In this document: positions 6,997 through 8,970 of the stretch, in pieces
How positions within the stretch are numbered: the stretch's first letter is position 1
Layout: each line of letters starts with the position of its first letter
Origin: Bacteroidales bacterium
GTDB lineage: Bacteria > Bacteroidota > Bacteroidia > Bacteroidales > JALTDM01
Assembly: GCA_027074135.1 (NCBI GenBank)
Contig: JALTDM010000163.1
Location: 1 to 8,970, forward strand
Length of the DNA stretch: 8,970 bases
Direction: 5' to 3'
The notes under the pieces: generated by a model
Seen by the model: the letters and a program-made list of their open reading frames with translations, nothing else
What the model was told of the DNA's origin: nothing
The model's database searches: none
Program-made: the position numbers and the translations under genes

Positions 6997-8016
6997 TTAT
7001 ATATTTTGCAAAAATTCCAAAATGTCAACACCGTCCGGATAATCGGTCAATTCGGGGAACTGTGCCAGCCCGAATTTATCTTTTGTTTGGACAATTTGTA
7101 TTTTGTCTTTCAAAGATAGTAATTTTAAATCTAAATTGGTATTTTTATTATAATACTCGTAATAAATTACAGATACAGGAGATGAAACACCTTCGTCTTC
7201 TTTCATTAAAAAGAAATTGCCGTCGAGATGATCTATTTTATTGAGCAAATAAATTGCTTTGTGGTAGTCGTAATTGTTTGCGTACTTATTATGTTTGGAA
7301 AATCCAGAGTATTTTGTTGAGTTAAATGTTTTTATGATTTTTTCAACAGGATAGCCTTCAGGTAAATAAAATTTGGAAACATTCCGGCAACCTAATCCGA
7401 AGTATAAGAAAATATCGTCAGCAAGTTTTTTTATGTCTTCTTCGGTTTCGCTACCGTCAAATATTGCTATTGAGCTGCGGTTTCGTCTGATTATATTAGG
7501 GTAATTGCCGAAATATTTTTCGAAATAAACAGCACTGTTATCTGAACCTGTTGCTATTACGGCGTCAAATTTTTTTACAGGTTCTTCTGTTAAGATTATT
7601 TTTTCAGATAGTTCGGGGTCAATTAATATAAGAATTTTTTTTATGAGTTGCGGAAGTACCTTGTCTTTTGATGATAATTTTCCGATAAAAATATGTCCGC
7701 TTGCCAATACCGAAAGTATATCTTGAAATCCGACAATAGGGATGTTACCTGCCATAACGGTAAGGACCCTTTTGACTTTTTTTACAGGCAGATTAGGATA
7801 GTTTTGCAACCATTCCTTTAAATTTTCTTCTTGAGTCATATATTTAATATGAGAAAGTGCTGTTTTTATACTTTCCGGTGTAAACCAAGCGTTTTCGTAG
7901 TAAGCTATTTGGATAGTTTCGTTAAAATTTTGTGTAGTAATATAGTTGCCGTCTTTACCGGATAGTAGTTTGTTTAACTCTTCGGAAAAAGCTGAAAATG
8001 TTTTTATAAAATCCAT
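6997..8016 (-). CDS. Acyl-CoA reductase, LuxC family
   Basis: This enzyme is predicted to reduce an acyl-CoA or activated acyl group to an aldehyde with NAD(P)H, within the aldehyde dehydrogenase superfamily. The 339 residues show VMAGNIPIVGFQD (87-99, nucleotide-binding region), SSKDKVLPQL, VIATGSDNSAVYFEKYFG (153-170), RRNRSSIAI (177-185), and the catalytic Cys210 in LGCRNVSKFYLP. These match the LuxC domain. Bacteroidota carry stand-alone LuxC homologues without the other lux genes, often beside a small ferredoxin as here; their physiological substrate is not established. The Met at 8016 (MDFIKTF) is preferred. Extending upstream would use a TTG at 8097 and translate through the upstream terminator. 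It heads the five-gene minus-strand operon, with an 11-bp gap to the next gene and a promoter-like sequence directly upstream. Confidence 0.9.
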   Translation of the reverse strand: MDFIKTFSAFSEELNKLLSGKDGNYITTQNFNETIQIAYYENAWFTPESIKTALSHIKYMTQEENLKEWLQNYPNLPVKKVKRVLTVMAGNIPIVGFQDILSVLASGHIFIGKLSSKDKVLPQLIKKILILIDPELSEKIILTEEPVKKFDAVIATGSDNSAVYFEKYFGNYPNIIRRNRSSIAIFDGSETEEDIKKLADDIFLYFGLGCRNVSKFYLPEGYPVEKIIKTFNSTKYSGFSKHNKYANNYDYHKAIYLLNKIDHLDGNFFLMKEDEGVSSPVSVIYYEYYNKNTNLDLKLLSLKDKIQIVQTKDKFGLAQFPELTDYPDGVDILEFLQNI

Positions 8017-8029
8017 ATTAATTTTTTTG

Positions 8030-8061
8030 CAAAGATAACTAAAAGAAAAAGCACCTGCATA
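8030..8061 (-). promoter_or_regulatory. Candidate Bacteroidota promoter of the acyl-CoA reductase operon
   Basis: Read on the minus strand, TATCTTTG (8037-8030) is a perfect match to the Bacteroidota -7 element TAnnTTTG. Exactly 20 bp upstream lies TATG (8061-8058), three of four bases of the -33 TTTG. The start point would be near 8023-8026, giving a very short leader of about 10 bases before the ATG at 8016. The -33 half lies in the loop of the preceding gene's terminator hairpin. Confidence 0.55.
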
Positions 8062-8078
8062 AAATCTTACAGGTGCTT
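8041..8078 (-). terminator. Rho-independent terminator of the S74/tail-fibre-like gene
   Basis: A perfect 9-bp inverted repeat, AAGCACCTG (8049-8057) and CAGGTGCTT (8070-8078), encloses a 12-base loop. On the minus strand it is followed by a T-rich tract, TTTTTCTTTT (8050-8041). It lies 29 bp past the stop codon at 8107. On the plus strand no T run follows, so it acts only in the minus direction. Confidence 0.85.
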
Positions 8079-8106
8079 CCCATTTAATAAAAAACAAGTT
8101 TACGAT

Positions 8107-8970
8107 TTATTTGTTTTCCAAATTGCTCAATCTTTTAAGAATTTCGTTGTTTTGTTTTTTGAGTTGTTCTATTTGGGTTTGTTGTTGTTTTATAGCATTT
8201 ACAAGTACGGGTATAATATCGCTATACATTACACCAAGGGAAGTGTTTGGATGTTCTTTGTCTTTTACAACAACTTCGGGGATGACTTTTTGAAGTTCTT
8301 GTGCTGAAAAACCGATTTTAAAATCATTATAGTTTAACTCATCATTTTTCCATCTGAAAGCTATCGGGTTAAGTTTTAAAACTTCTTTTAAACCGTAAGA
8401 CATAGGTTTAATATTAGTTTTGTCATTAATATCAGATGTTTGAATTGTTCCGTTAGTCGCCCAAACGTCTTGCCACCTGTGTCCGGAAGTCCCTAAATGT
8501 CTGCTGGCATCCCCATCTGGAACAACATGTCCGCCAAATACATAAGTTTCATTCCCGATAACTTCAAAGTAAACTACACCATCGTTATTTTGCACATTTG
8601 CTATATCATTTCCAAGGAATACTTGTAACGGATAGGTTGTTCCGTCATTACTTATTCTAAAAATCTCTGTATTGGGTTCTCCTTTTACTTCAAGTCTCAC
8701 TTGTGGTTTTGTAGTTCCGATTCCTACTCTTGCGGTAGAAGTAGCTCCATTTATACCGGCAATACTCCCAAGAACTATTGTATTAGAAGTATCTGTGTAT
8801 GCCCTATATCCAATTACCGTTGAGTTTGTTACGCCGTCTGATATTTTTGCTCTACTCCCGAGTACCGTACAATAATCAGTACTTGGAGTGGTGCCCTCTA
8901 TATCTGCAAAAGCGCCAATATAAGTGTTTTCTGAGCCACTGTTAAGCATGGATAGAGCCATATATCCGAC
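8107..8970 (-). CDS. Tail fibre / surface protein with Peptidase S74 (endosialidase chaperone) domain, 5' partial
   Basis: The frame is open to the right edge (VGY precedes the Met at 8961), so only the last 287 residues are seen. Numbered from that Met, residues 10-80 hold short repeats such as NTYIGAFADI, CTVLGSRAKI, STVIGYRAYT and NTIVLGSIAGI, like the left-handed beta-roll head repeats of trimeric surface proteins. GIGTTKPQVRLEVKG (81-94) is the usual Bacteroidota linker. VPDGDASRHLGTSGHRWQDVWA (148-169) leads into the S74 intramolecular chaperone domain at about 175-258: TSDINDKTNI, LKLNPIAFRWK, IGFSAQELQKVIPEVV. Ser176 and Lys181 match the Ser-Lys dyad that cuts the domain off in phage endosialidases. 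Residues 257-284 form a coiled coil. The product is probably a trimeric secreted or surface fibre. No phage structural genes are visible, so cellular origin is favoured but not proven. Confidence 0.88.
   Translation of the reverse strand, partial: VGYMALSMLNSGSENTYIGAFADIEGTTPSTDYCTVLGSRAKISDGVTNSTVIGYRAYTDTSNTIVLGSIAGINGATSTARVGIGTTKPQVRLEVKGEPNTEIFRISNDGTTYPLQVFLGNDIANVQNNDGVVYFEVIGNETYVFGGHVVPDGDASRHLGTSGHRWQDVWATNGTIQTSDINDKTNIKPMSYGLKEVLKLNPIAFRWKNDELNYNDFKIGFSAQELQKVIPEVVVKDKEHPNTSLGVMYSDIIPVLVNAIKQQQTQIEQLKKQNNEILKRLSNLENK

Noticed and set aside
8014..8097. Longer N-terminus for the acyl-CoA reductase starting at a TTG at 8097
   Set aside because: It would translate through the terminator hairpin and the promoter-like element. 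The family begins near the MDFIKTF methionine at 8016.
8107..8970. Prophage edge, because of the tail-fibre-like S74 domain
   Set aside because: S74-domain proteins with head-like repeats are common as cellular proteins in Bacteroidota. No other phage gene, integrase or attachment site is visible; the region beyond the right edge cannot be judged.

Overview
The window looks like ordinary chromosome from a low-GC member of the Bacteroidota (Bacteroidetes). The reasons are the families present: a GWxTD-domain protein, a DUF5686 protein with a carboxypeptidase-regulatory-like domain, a DUF5684 membrane protein, a LuxC-type acyl-CoA reductase next to a mono-cluster ferredoxin, and a Bacteroidota-type pRiA4b ORF-3 protein. 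Two candidate promoters also fit the Bacteroidota TTTG / TAnnTTTG consensus rather than the E. coli -35/-10 pattern, and Shine-Dalgarno sequences are weak or absent. A finer taxonomic placement is not possible from the sequence alone.

Plus strand, 1-4993: three tightly packed envelope genes come first. They are a GWxTD-domain protein (5' end outside the window), an LpxL/HtrB-like acyltransferase, and a predicted exported protein with a DUF5686 domain and a likely outer-membrane barrel. The last two share an ATGA overlap. After a 56-bp gap with a candidate promoter comes a separate small three-helix membrane protein (DUF5684). Its stop codon lies only 4 bp from the stop codon of the convergent minus-strand operon.

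Minus strand, 8016-4998: this is a compact five-gene operon. In transcription order it encodes an acyl-CoA reductase, a pRiA4b ORF-3-like acidic-tailed protein, a [4Fe-4S] ferredoxin, an ABC transporter ATPase of the LolD/MacB type, and a PduO-type cob(I)alamin adenosyltransferase. Junctions are an 11-bp gap, TGATG, ATGA and a 35-bp overlap, so translation is probably coupled. Acyl reduction, electron transfer and cofactor activation could be linked metabolically, but the ABC ATPase and the ORF-3 protein have no obvious place in such a pathway. The grouping may simply reflect housekeeping co-transcription.

Minus strand, 8970-8107: this is the C-terminal part of a surface or tail-fibre-like protein. 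It has head-type repeats, a Peptidase S74 intramolecular chaperone domain and a terminal coiled coil, and it ends in a clear rho-independent terminator. The terminator hairpin overlaps the candidate promoter of the downstream acyl-CoA reductase operon.

I see no mobile element, CRISPR array, tRNA or rRNA, and no convincing novel multi-gene system. The most interesting points are the terminator/promoter overlap, the 35-bp gene overlap, the unusual operon content and the apparently intact S74 self-cleavage dyad.
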